Assembly: GCA_020543525.1 (NCBI GenBank)
Contig: JAHYIO010000005.1
Location: 1,337,001-1,401,000 of the forward strand
Source of the DNA: Coriolopsis trogii
Lineage: Eukaryota > Basidiomycota > Agaricomycetes > Polyporales > Polyporaceae
Direction of reading: 5' to 3'
DNA length: 64,000 bases
Of this stretch, positions 31,767 through 42,577 are shown one piece after another. Under the pieces are notes generated by a model that was given only the letters and a program-made list of their open reading frames with translations, had not been told where the DNA came from and did no database searches. Each line of letters begins with the position of its first letter. The first letter of the stretch is position 1. The translations under genes and the position numbers were made by a program.

Positions 31767-33218
31767 TCAGCTCGTCATATCGCTCACGCACTCCCAGACG
31801 CCCTTCAGGTTCTCCTTCCAGAGGGTGACTTTGCCGTCACCACAACTGACGGCGAGAATGTTCCCTGCGAGCGACCAGGACACGCGCCAGACGACGTCCG
31901 GGAACTTGCCTGCCGGGGCAGCAGCAGCGGCCCCAGTCCCAGTGGGGGACACGGACGCAGAGGAAGAGGGATCGAGCGCGGTCTTGACCCACGACGCGTT
32001 CGGCGAGTCTTTTGTCCAGATCAACACCGTCTTGTCCTGCGCGAACACGTTTCGTTCAATCCGCCTGTCCCCTGGTCGCTCGACGACAAGACTCATCCAC
32101 ACTCACCTGGGACGCGGTCGCGATGTAGCTCCGGGGGAGACCAATGTTGGGCGCCCACGCGACGTCACGGACCCAGTCTGCGTGGCCCTCGAGGACGACC
32201 TCCTCCTCCCACGCCTGCGTGTCGTCGCGGAAGCCCCAGATTTTGACCAGATTGTCGCAGCCTGCGCTCGCGAAGCGCTTCACGCTCTGCACCGCTGGGG
32301 GTGCTTGGCCCGGCACGATGTTGGACGGTTGGGGAACGAGGAGGGAGCCGGGCTGGACGGCAGGGGCCCAGGAGACGGCGTTGCAGCCGATGGCGTGGCC
32401 TTCGAAGACGGCTGCGTCCCACTGGCCGTCGTCTACAACAGGTCGGGCAGTGATTTATTCGAGTTGAGGAACGAAAGGGTTGGAGAATGAGTACAGTGTT
32501 TGGATGTATGCAGTCACAACCAGGGCTATGTCAGTAAAGGTGTGGAAGGACGGGGAAGATGAGACGCACTTTTGAAGGTGAGGACGGAGATGGTGCCGTC
32601 AGAGGACGCGCAGGCGAGGATAGCACCAAGCTCATGAGGAGCCCAGGACACCGAGTTGACTGGAGGAGGGTTCAGGAGGATAGGTCACATTGGTGAGAGG
32701 CATACTGACCTGAAGCTTTGTGGAGAGAATGCTCTTTAATCTTAGTCCATCCACCAGCACCCGGACCTTGGCCTTGCTGCTCTTTCCAGATGATGACCTT
32801 GCCGTCGTAGGAGCATGAAGCGAGGATCTGACCAAACTTGGGGTGTGCCCAGGCTACTTGCCAGACGGGGCCGGTGTGTCTGAAGTCTGCGAGTTGATGT
32901 GGGGGAAAGGGAGCAGCGGATAGCATGGCACTGACCCTTTGAGAGTGTGTCCGCCGTTTCGCTGCGGTTCGCCGTCAACGACATCGAATACTTTGACTGT
33001 CCTGTCGGATGAGCACGTAGCGAGGCGTTTCCCGTAGAAGTCTAGTTGCGCATCGTGCTACAAGGGAGTCAAGTGGGAGCATCGCGGAACGAGGGCGAGG
33101 ACGTACAATCATGTCCTCATGAGAGGTCTCAATGGGTATCAGCTCTGATACTGTTGCGGACGGCTGGGGAAGAGAGTGGGTGAGAGTACGCGCTGCAATA
33201 TCAAAACTGGCGCACCAT
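31767..33218 (-). CDS. SEC13: Sec13, COPII coat and nuclear-pore WD40 protein
   Basis: Sec13 is a six-bladed beta-propeller that pairs with Sec31 in the COPII outer coat at the ER and with the Nup84 complex at the nuclear pore. Removing six introns (33,164-33,215; 33,058-33,106; 32,880-32,935; 32,660-32,709; 32,433-32,569; 32,037-32,106) gives about 345 residues with all phases consistent. Diagnostic stretches are [73 protein letters not shown] and [14 protein letters not shown] near the C-terminus. An Ala/Ser/Pro-rich insertion ([20 protein letters not shown]) sits in the last blade. The start is tentative: the best model has a first exon of only the ATG at 33,218-33,216. It is head-to-head with the gene starting at 33,370. 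Confidence 0.93.
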
Positions 33219-33369
33219 GGCGGGAGATGGTCGAGCACGACGAATTGGAAGGCGTTGACGCTGCGAATGGACCGTTGGCCGCCGTCCGAGTCCACGTCCA
33301 CGACACGTGACACGCGCAGGCGCGGTCATGCCAGTTCGTTGGAGTTGGACGGCGACAACCATCCTCCTC
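33219..33369. promoter_or_regulatory. Short bidirectional promoter, SEC13 and the 12-exon gene
   Basis: About 150 bp separates the proposed start codons of two divergent genes, so they must share or interleave promoter elements. No obvious TATA box is visible. It contains CACGTG-like words (ACACGTGACACG near 33,302). Confidence 0.45.
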
Positions 33370-36300
33370 ATGACCTCCTTCGTCCAGCCAACGACCATAC
33401 ACGTTCACGAACACGTCGTACACGCGCCTCAGGACTGGCCCGACACCGTGAAAGACGTCGTCGACGCGCTCAAACTCTGCGCGGACGATAGTGCGTGCCA
33501 AACACCGGTACGCGCATGCCAGATAGTGTCTATCCAGTGGTTGACGGAGCTCTCTAGCACACCTCCAATAATGCGAGTGGCGAGCCCCAGAAAACACTTC
33601 AATTAGACGAACCGCTCACGAACGAGCTGGTCTCTGCTGCATCCCGGCTTGCGGCATGCCTTGCGGTGTTGGATAGGCTTGACCAGTCGCATGCCACGCA
33701 TGGATTGATATGGCCGTACATATGCAAACTACTGGACATAATTTGGCCGCACGATAGTTCCAAGTAAGTCTGGCTCTTACACGCAGAGTGTCAATGCTGA
33801 CGTACTATGATAGCGTCGGTGCACCATTTGTACTGCCTGTCGATCCTTGTCACTTTGACGACCCGAACGCTCGTTTCACTCCTCCCTACATGCACGCTGA
33901 TGCGATTCTCACAAGGCAACTCACCGTGCCACCACCGGAGACGGCCTCTCCAGCTTCTTCAAGCTGGGTCAACATCACACCCCCGGGAGAAACGGCTTGC
34001 CTTCACACACCTTCCAGCCATTCCCACTCGCAAGATATCGAAGAGACCAGTATTACTCGCGATCCAAGCGAACGTGCGTCGTCCTCTGCAATATCGCAAG
34101 ATGTCCAAGCTGGGGACAAACGCCCCCGGGCAAGCTCAGAAGGCTCTTCATGCGAGGTCTGTGATGATGTCGCAGAACACTCTGACGAATCAATGTCTGC
34201 AGACTCTCAGGCTGCGGGTCAGGAAAGCCACCGGCATGAAGCTTCCGGTATGGCGGATGTATATTACGAAGGGAACGGTGACGCAGAGGATGTTGACATG
34301 GCCGGATATGGCGCCACAGGGCACGACGAACAATCATGGTGCGTTGACGAAGGGACTGACGATGGCGACGACTATCCGCCTATCTGTCAGATGCAACTCC
34401 TCTTGAACACAAGCCAGTCCTGCGTCGACTTTCCTCTGCTCTGCGCTGCCTCTCCCCGTAAGCTGTATCATGTCATGACAAGTGCACTTCTACAGCGACG
34501 CACCATGGGCGTGGACGATCCCTTGGTTGGCGTCGTGTACGATACCACTCCTTTTGTGCGACTTGCTTTGGGCTGGACAGCTGTATCCGAGAACAAAAAT
34601 TGCGTAGGTATTTCCATGCTTCGTGGTTCCTCCTGATTTCCAATGCTCAACAACGTCCAGGTCGACGTTCATATTGCATGTGCTTCCTTGGCCTCTCCAT
34701 CCTCTCGTGCAATCGCGAAGTTCGACGTACGCCGGCCTGCTGAGGCGCTGCAAACAGCATACTGTCTTGCATTGCTCCGTGACCATACATACAGTATCTT
34801 CCAACGAGCAGAACAACTTTTCCCTTCAGCATTGAACGGACGCCCACTGCGTTGGAGACTGGATCTAGCCGGGCGCCAACACGCGGACCCGGATTTCCCA
34901 GCCCTGCGAGATCGGATAGAAGCATGGCGTGCTGCGATTGCTCACACCTGCTCTTGTTCCCGTACCACCATCGAGTCTGCCGTTGCTCTTAACGATATCG
35001 CCAACGCATCGGAACCTTTGGACAAGATGAGCGGGTCGCGTAAGCAAACCACCGATGGTTCATGTACTACAAGCACAGGCACAACACGGGGGCCGAAGAT
35101 TCCTGAGTGAGTGTTCTCAACTATTGTGATATAGTCACTGTGGCTCATTGCATTTGAAGGCGTGCGTTTAGCAATGAAGGTGTATATTTCAAAGACAAGA
35201 TATTCCGGGATGACCCTGCAATTCGACCTCTTATGTACGTTGCCTCGTTTCTACTGTATCGCTCGCGCTCAAATCGATGCAGATTCTATGGTGCGAACAC
35301 GTGGTCCAAGGACGGCCCTAAGGTGTATCCGGCATCACAGTAAGCACTATAATGTCTCGCGTGGTACTCGAGGCTCACTGTCCTCAGATATGCCAAGTTA
35401 CCCGCCCAAGATCGGCTGTATGGTCTCACTCCATCTCAAGTCATGTTTTGTACGAGAGGCGTCATCCAGACTTTCTACCCTCGCTCGGAAGAGGAGCTTC
35501 GGGTGGTGCCGCACCTTGCACCTTTACGTAGTGTATTGAGCTACTTCCAGCCGCTAGAGGTGAGTATCCTGTATCATGGACAGCAACGATGTCTGGATGA
35601 CGCATATGAGTAGTTGCCAGTATTGCCCAATAACGACAATGACAACGATGAAGTCCTGGTGAGTCGCGTGCTAATCCAAGGCTTCAGTGTGGCTCATACT
35701 AGGAGAACAGGCGACGCTGGTTCGAGAATACAACCTTTATGTCCGGAAGCTGCAGGAGGTTGCCGAGGCAACCCGTATTGGTGATTTCCCGCAGTCTAAC
35801 GTTAGCCTCGATCCTGCTGCGAAGCAGTGTATTGTGGAGGATATCTTGACTTCGTTACGCGTTCTTTCCGACGTCGCTCTCTTGGCTGCTAATGTGGCAT
35901 GGGAGGACCTTCTCGAATCGGAAGGTCGAATGGTGTGCTGGGACCCCTTGCATTCAAAATATCTCGGACTCAAGACGAGATATGTGTCGGCGTCTCCGAC
36001 AGGCGAATTCTACATGCGGTGAGCACTGGCCTGAATTATGCATGTCTGCGTGACTCATTTCCATGACCGCTAGAATGGAGCATCAGATCAAGCTCCCGCG
36101 TAACGTGGCCTTGGACATCAATCCAGCACGTATGCAGTTCTGGATCCAGTCCAGGGTGGGGCTGGTGACGGACAACTTCCCTGTGACAATGGAGATGGCC
36201 CCGTACTGGGAGAAGAGGAAGGAGACGATTTTGAGGTCGAAGCTCAAGAAGATATTCCCAGAGAAGCTGCAGAAATCCTTCATCGAGGCTGACAATTCCT

Positions 36301-37852
36301 TCGGTAACAAGCTGATCGACCACAATGAGACGCAGGATGGGCTCTACAAGAAGTGGCGCAGATGCATGAGTGACGAAGACGCGCGCCTTTCGTGCTGTCA
36401 AGAAGAGCCCGACCGCGCAAAGTGTGACGTGATCGCGGGGATCAAGGTCGTGGATATTCTGACTGCAGATCAGGCCAAGGTCCTGAATGCGCTTTGCGAG
36501 TCCTCGGGCAAGAAACCACCACCGGACCCCGAGCACACACTGGCGTCGCTTTTCGAGACCACGCAAAAACGAAGCAACCCCTCAACATCAGACCCCACAT
36601 GTGGCCTTGGTGTTCCCGACATCAAGGACATCGCTCAACTCCTCGTCGACGTCAAGGCCGAGCCCCATGTACCATTCGAAGACAAGCCCTACGCACGGCA
36701 AGACAGTGAATCAGATGTGGAATCTATGGACTGGTCAATGCGCGCGGAGGCGTCGACAACAATGCAGGAACCCATCAATCCTTACGTCGGTACGTTTCTT
36801 GCTCCGTGAGTGTCGATGTCGAGCTCATTGACTGTAGAGGACGATATCATCATATATGCTGGCGAGTACAAGCGCAAGAACGAAGATTTCTCCACCCAGT
36901 GTACTGTGCAAGCCTTCATGTATCTTCAGGCGGCAGTATACAAACTAGCAGCTCTCGGCATCTACGAATTCCCTGTCTTTGCCACCGCGACCGATGGCGC
37001 CACAGGACTTGTCTACACGGCATGGGGTATGAGGCCCAACAGCGCGATCCCAAAGGTACGTCTCGATCCGCCATCCTGTTCCCCCATGTGCTGTTTACTG
37101 ATAACTCGTCCCTGTAGCCGCAGAAAGGACCGGCGGTCCACGTCTACATTGCGTCCCGCAACCCTCCGAAATTCGACATTAGGAACGTGAACCAAGCCAT
37201 CCAATTCGCCATCTTCCTCCTTCATATCCGACACGTTCATGCGCAGAGAGCTGCAGCAAAGTTTGAGGAATTGCGCGTAGCGTTCGTCGAGAGGTTGAAG
37301 AGGCAGGACCCAACGCTGGAGTGGGCGCTCGAACAGCAGCGCGCGGAGCTGAAAGAGCAGCTAGACGATCTGTGGGCGCGCCAGGAGGCAGCCTTTGATG
37401 CTGTCACGAAGCTCACAAGTAAGCTCGGTTTCGCATCAGCGCCCAAGAGTGGACACAAACCTTCCCCTCTCGGAAGTGATAGGCTGCTTGCCCCTGTTGC
37501 ATCCAGCCGGCCTGCGTCGTCGCGTTCGCCGTCCCCTGCTATATCCATCGGAAGCTCAAGTGGCCGGGCGCCGGACGGCAGGGTAACATCGTCATCGGAC
37601 ATTCGCCCCCAGACCCGCCCAACTAGGCGAACTGAGGTAGCACACACCACCGAGCTATGGTCTGCACCGCGACCTAGTCACGTCGATTCTGGACGAGAGT
37701 CCTCGCCAGCCGCAGTGCCGTCCAAGTCATCCCGCCGTAAGGCTACGGCGTCGCAATCTTCTCAGCCAACTGACGTGAGCGGTCCACCAAGTTCGTCGGC
37801 TGCCGCCCCTGGTGCAACGCGCAAGCCTCGTCCCAAACCCTCTGCCGGCTGA
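33370..37852 (+). CDS. Large protein of unknown function, 12 exons (copy A)
   Basis: Twelve exons with GT-AG introns of 48-62 bp, all in phase, encode about 1,301 residues from ATG 33,370 (MTSFVQPTTIHVHEH). The first third is acidic and low complexity (about 150-290). The centre has recognisable blocks shared with copies B and C: FYGANTW, MFCTRGVIQTFYPRSEEEL, MVCWDPLHSKYLGLKTRY, EHQIKLPRNVALDI, NETQDGLYKKWRR. A compact block IIIYAGEYKRKNEDFSTQ then QAFMYLQAAVYKLAALGI resembles the sheet-helix order of PD-(D/E)xK nuclease-like folds, with E-x-K in GEYK, but this is only a suggestion. A helical, probably coiled-coil stretch (HVHAQRAAAKFEELRVAFVE) and a Ser/Pro/Arg-rich tail follow. I do not recognise the family and propose no function. 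It is the only complete member of a local tandem array. Confidence 0.85.
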
Positions 37853-38160
37853 GCACGGTACGTGGGCAGGGGCGCCGGCGCGTTGTGTGCCTAGGTAGTG
37901 CACCTCATTCACGGCAGGAGGTTGTTATCGGGATCGAAGATTCCAGAGCACGGGTGCTGTTGGCTCGTTGAAATGAGTTTCGGTCGGCCTCTCGAGATAT
38001 AGGCCTAAGTAGTAGTTGCTGCTAACGTTGATGCTGATTCCTATCACGACAAGTCGCCTGTGGCCGTGTGTGTATGCAATCAGCTGCGTGGTCAGTACAA
38101 CGCTATGCAGAGGCGCATGTGAGTTGGAGCGAAGACGAGGAGACAAGAGGAAGCTCACCT
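37853..38160. other. Spacer duplicated with the gene array
   Basis: Downstream of copy A. The sequence (GCAGGGGCGCCGGCGC..., GTAGTGCA, TGATGCTGAYTCCTATCACG) recurs in diverged form at about 42,030-42,230 after copy C. The duplication unit therefore included this 3' flank. Confidence 0.65.
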
Positions 38161-39150
38161 CCTCCAATGCTCAACAACGTCGAAGTTCAAATCATATCGC
38201 GTGCGCTTTCTCGGCCTCTCCTGGATCTCGCCGGGCGCCAACACGCCGACCCGCCTCCTCTCGTTCCTGTACCACCGTCAAGTCTGTGGCTGCTCTTGAC
38301 GATATTGCCAACACATCGGAACTCTTCGACAACAAGAGCAGATTGCGAAAGCCCACGACCGGTACTTCGAGCGCTACTACGGGAAGACGACACGTACGCA
38401 GAGGGTTTCAAAGTAAGTAATTGTTGCTGTCCGCGACAATCTCGTCATTCATACAAAAGAGAGGCGTGTGTGATGGCCAAAGTGTACCACGATTTGAGGA
38501 TGAAGCAATCCGAGATAATCCAATATTTGAACCCCTCCTGTGTGTTGCCTCAATGTTGCGACTAGGCTTGCACTGAACGTTACTGAACTCCCTTCAGGTT
38601 CTGTGGGTCCAACAGGCTTGATAAGGGAGTCAACAAGATGCATTCAGCATCGGAGTGAGGGCCATTTGCGTAATGATTGTGCTTCGAGACTAACTATTCT
38701 CAGGTTTGCCAAGTTACCCGTCATAGCTCCAGACTTTCTCACCCCGGTTAAAGTCATGGTCTGTACTCGAGGCGTCATTGAGACCTTATTCCCTCGTTCG
38801 GAAGAAGAGTTTAAAATCATGCCGCATATCAGGCCTCTTCGGGAGGTATTACATTATTTCCAGCCGTTAGAGGTAGGCCTGTCCTTTAGGTGATCCATAC
38901 GTTCTGACGCACATAATCAGCTCACGGCAGAACACGGTATCGACAATGATATGATCGTAAGTCGCACGCACCAGGTTGAGCTCAAATTGGGTTAAACAGG
39001 AGAATAGGGGACGTTGGTCCAGCCATACACTGATGACTATGTCCATATGCTCAAGAGAGTCGCCGAGGCGATAGATACTGGGCTATTTTCAGAAGTCAAG
39101 GTGGAACCCCAACCCTCCACTGAGTTTTGGACGGCTCGCCGTGGTGGATA
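38161..39150 (+). pseudogene. Truncated tandem copy B of the 12-exon gene
   Basis: Pieces matching copy A exons 4-9 occur in order with their introns: a shortened exon 4 (LDLAGRQHADPP), exon 5 (RFEDEAIRDNPIFEPLL), exon 6, exon 7 (FAKLPVIAPDFLTP... MVCTRGVIETLFPRSEEEF), exon 8 and the start of exon 9 (GTLVQPYTDDYVHMLKRVAE), which ends in a premature TAG at about 39,148-39,150. Exons 1-3 and 10-12 are absent. It is most likely a relic. Confidence 0.7.
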
Positions 39151-39361
39151 GCAGTGTATGTACATATTGTTCGATGCCAATGTCCTGCTATGGACTGGTG
39201 CGGCAGGTGACTCTCAGTCACGTGACTAAGTAGCGCGTACGACATCGTGATATCAGATATGGTTGATCTCCCATCTCCTCGGGTTCGAATTCGTCTGCTT
39301 CAACTTACTACCAGGTTGTCGCCTCCAAACTTTGAAGAGATTGCCAACACATCATAGCAGC
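39151..39361. other. Junction between copies B and C
   Basis: No clear homology to the upstream exons of copy A until about 39,300, where a fragment of exon 4 (the IANTS-like stretch) begins. It may contain the breakpoint of the duplication. Confidence 0.4.
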
Positions 39362-41920
39362 ATGCAAAGCGTCACACAAAGGTGCATTCCTTCGAATGCT
39401 ACCATAGAAAGCACAGGGACGCCCACACGTGTACAGAACATCCCCGAGTGAGTATCTCAGTTGTACAGGTCAATCTTTCACTGAATTACCAGTTCTCAAG
39501 GCGCGAATTTGATGATTGGCAGGGTGTGCGATTCAAAGAGAAGAGGCTACAAGAAAACCCTTTGCTTCGACCTCTACTGTGCGTTGCCGCCGCTTTGTTT
39601 GCGCGACTGCTCGACTAGCACTCAACTTGATCCATGGCCCCGGCCAGGTTCTATGGAGCTGATGAGCTGGAAAAGGGAGCCAACAACTCCTATTCAGCAT
39701 CAGAGTGAGTTTCGTTTGCGTCTTGACTGACCTTCGAGAGACCAACCTCTGCAGGTTTGCCAAGTTACCCGCCATAGCTCCTGGTTTTCTCACCCCTGCT
39801 CAAGTCATGTTCTGTACAAGAGGCGTGATCCAAACCTTTTACCCCCGTTCAGAAGAAGAAATGAACACAGTCCCGCACCTCGAACCTTTACAGACTGTAT
39901 TGAGCTATCTCCAGCCGTTAGAGGTATGTCTCTCTATATATCATAGCACGACGCTGACGCATGTGGGTAGTTACCTAAGCTCGACATCGACGAGGATTTG
40001 CTGGTAAGTCGCACGCTATCCGAGCCGAATATGACCTGATCTGAATTCGATTTGAGAACAGGGGACGGTTGTAAGGCCATACAATGACTATATCGAGAAG
40101 CTGAAGGAGGTCGCGGAGGCCACCCATATCGGCCTCTTCCCCGGAACCAAGAATGTCATTGAAGCTGCTACGAAGGAGTGCATTCTGGAGGACGTCTTGA
40201 CCTCATTACCATTCCTTTCCGACGTCGCCGCCCTGGCTGCCAATGTGCCATGGCGGGACCTTCTGACATCCGAAGGTCAGATGGTTTGCTGGGATTCTCT
40301 GCATTCCAGATATCTCGGACTCAAGACGAGCCGCACGTCAGTAACAACGGCCGAGTTCTACATGAGGTGAGGCGTCAGCTATGCATACGTGAATAACCCA
40401 CCCTATGACCGTCAGGTTGGAACATCAGATCAAGCTCCCACGGAATGTAGCCCTGGACATTAGCCCAAGACGCTTCAATGGCTGGCTCCTGCACAGGACC
40501 ACCCTGGCAGAGAGTAGCTTCCCTGCCGTGAAACTGAACGATTACTTCGAGACCAGGCAGGAAATGATGGAGAGGCCGGAGCTGGAGAAAGTCTTCCAGA
40601 AAGAGGAGCTGCGGAATTCGTTCATCAAGGCTGACAATTTCTTCGGCAACCAGCTGATTGACCACAATGAGACGCAGGATGGGCTCTATAAGAAGTGGCG
40701 CAGATACATGAGGGACGAAGACGCGCGCCTTTCCTGCTGTCAAGAAGAGCCCGACCGCGCAAAGTCTGACGTGATCGCGGGGATCAAGGTCGTGGACATC
40801 CTGACTGCAGATCAGGCCAAGGTCCTGAATGCGCTCTGCGAGTCTTCGGGAAAGGGACCACAATCGGACCCCGAGCACACACTGGCGTTGCTGTTCGAGA
40901 CCACGCAGAAACGGAGCAGTACCTCACCTTCAGATCCGACGTGTGGCCTTGGTATTCCTGACATCCTGGACATCGCCCAACTCCTTGTCGACAGCGAGGC
41001 GAACACCCCTGCACAGTCCGAGGATAACCACAGGCAAACGGATGCAGAGCCAGATAAACCTATCGACAAGTCACCACCCGTGCACCCGTCGACTTCGGCA
41101 CAGGACATATCAAACTCCCTACTCGGTACGCTCTGTGTTTGATGAGTGTGAAGTCGGGCTCATTGGCCGCAGCGGACGATATCGTGATATACGCTGGTGC
41201 ATATAAGCGCACGAACGATGAATCCTCAACGCAGCAGTCCACTACACAAGCCTTCATGTATCTCCAGGCGGCGGTGTACAAGCTGGCTGCTCTTGGCATC
41301 TACGACTTTCCTGTCTTTGCCACTGCCACCGATGGTTCCATCGCAGTCGTCTACACTGCATGGGGTATGAGGCCGGAAACCTTCGCCCCGCAAGTACGTC
41401 CAGATCGGACATCCCGGTGTGCTCGTGTGCTGATCACCTGCCTCTCTAGCCGCAGAAAGGACCAGCGGTCGACGTATACATTGCGTCCCGTAACCCTCCG
41501 AAATTTGACATCAGGAACGTCAACCAGGTGATCCAGTTCGCGACCTTCCTCCTCCATCTCCGACACGTCCACGCGCAGCGAGCTGCAGCACGATTCGAGG
41601 AAGTGCGTGGAGCGTTCGTCGAGAGGTTGGAGAGGAACGATCCAACACTCGAGTGGACGTTCGAACAGCAGCGCGAGGAGCTGAGAGAGCTGCTGGACGA
41701 CTTCGAGGCGCGCCAGCATGCAGCTTTGAATGCTCTCGCGAAGCTCCATGGAGAATGCGCATCAGAGCAGGGAGATCGGAACCGAACGTCTAGTGACGAT
41801 GGCGGCAGTCTGACGCTTGCGTCCGATTCCTCCGGGCAGGCCTCTCCACGCTCCCTATCACACACACCCTCAAGAGCCAGTTCGTTGATGGAGCCTGACA
41901 GCGATGGGTCAGATTACTGA
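39362..41920 (+). CDS. 5'-truncated tandem copy C of the 12-exon gene
   Basis: From the first in-frame ATG at 39,362 the exons equivalent to A exons 4(end)-12 are present with conserved intron positions and open frames to a TGA at 41,918-41,920. Shared blocks include MFCTRGVIQTFYPRSEEEM, MVCWDSLHSRYLGLKT, EHQIKLPRNVALDIS, NETQDGLYKKWRR, VYIASRNPPKFDIRNVNQ and HVHAQRAAARFEEVRGAFVE. The acidic N-terminal third of A is missing and the Ser-rich tail is much shorter. In the block GEYKR of A the glutamate is alanine here (GAYKR). No inner stop was seen, so it may still make a shorter protein. Expression is unknown, and it could equally be a recent pseudogene. Confidence 0.6.
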
Positions 41921-42577
41921 GTCGCGGCTAACGTCACGTCAGGTACTGGCCTTGCATTCCTCGTATTACTTGGTTCACGCTCGCCGTAGTCCCGAGAGTG
42001 CTTATGTGCGTTGTTCTTTGCTAGCTGAGCATGATACGTGCGCAGGGGCGCCGGCGCATGATACGCCCGGGTAGTGCATCTCATACATAGCAGGAGATTC
42101 TGTTTGTGATCCGGGTTGAACGTTCGAGTAGTAGCCGCTGTTATAGTTGATGCTGACTCCTATCACGACAAACCGTGCGCGTATGGCAACAACTATGTGA
42201 GCAGTGCAACACTATGCAGAGGTACGTGTAGTTTATTGTTGGACCCGCCTGACATATCGTCGACAGAAGCTGCGCGAGTTTCTTGAGTAACTCAACTACA
42301 GGGTGCAAAATGCTCAACACGTGGACTCCAAGTTGTATCGCGTGCCGCGGTTCCTCACCCCGCCTCTCGAAGAATGCTGGTCCGCTGAAAATCGCGGATA
42401 ATCTTGTCTCGATTGGTGACAATCCTTTCACAATGCAGTAGTAGCATACAGCGGTCTTTCGACGCGCAGAACGACTTGTGTCCTAGGCTCTCAACCAGTG
42501 AAGTCGCAATTGCGCCGGATATCAATGACTGTCGCTCGAGTTGGCACGAACCGTACGAGCTTCGTCATCGGCCTAAG
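41921..42577 (+). pseudogene. Fourth, highly decayed remnant (copy D) of the array
   Basis: Bases 42,025-42,230 match the 3' flank of copy A (37,855-38,130). Bases from about 42,305 (ATGCTCAACA...TATCGCGTGC) match the start of copy B. Further scraps resemble exon 4 of A (CGACGCGCAGAACGACTTGT). No open frame remains. Confidence 0.5.
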
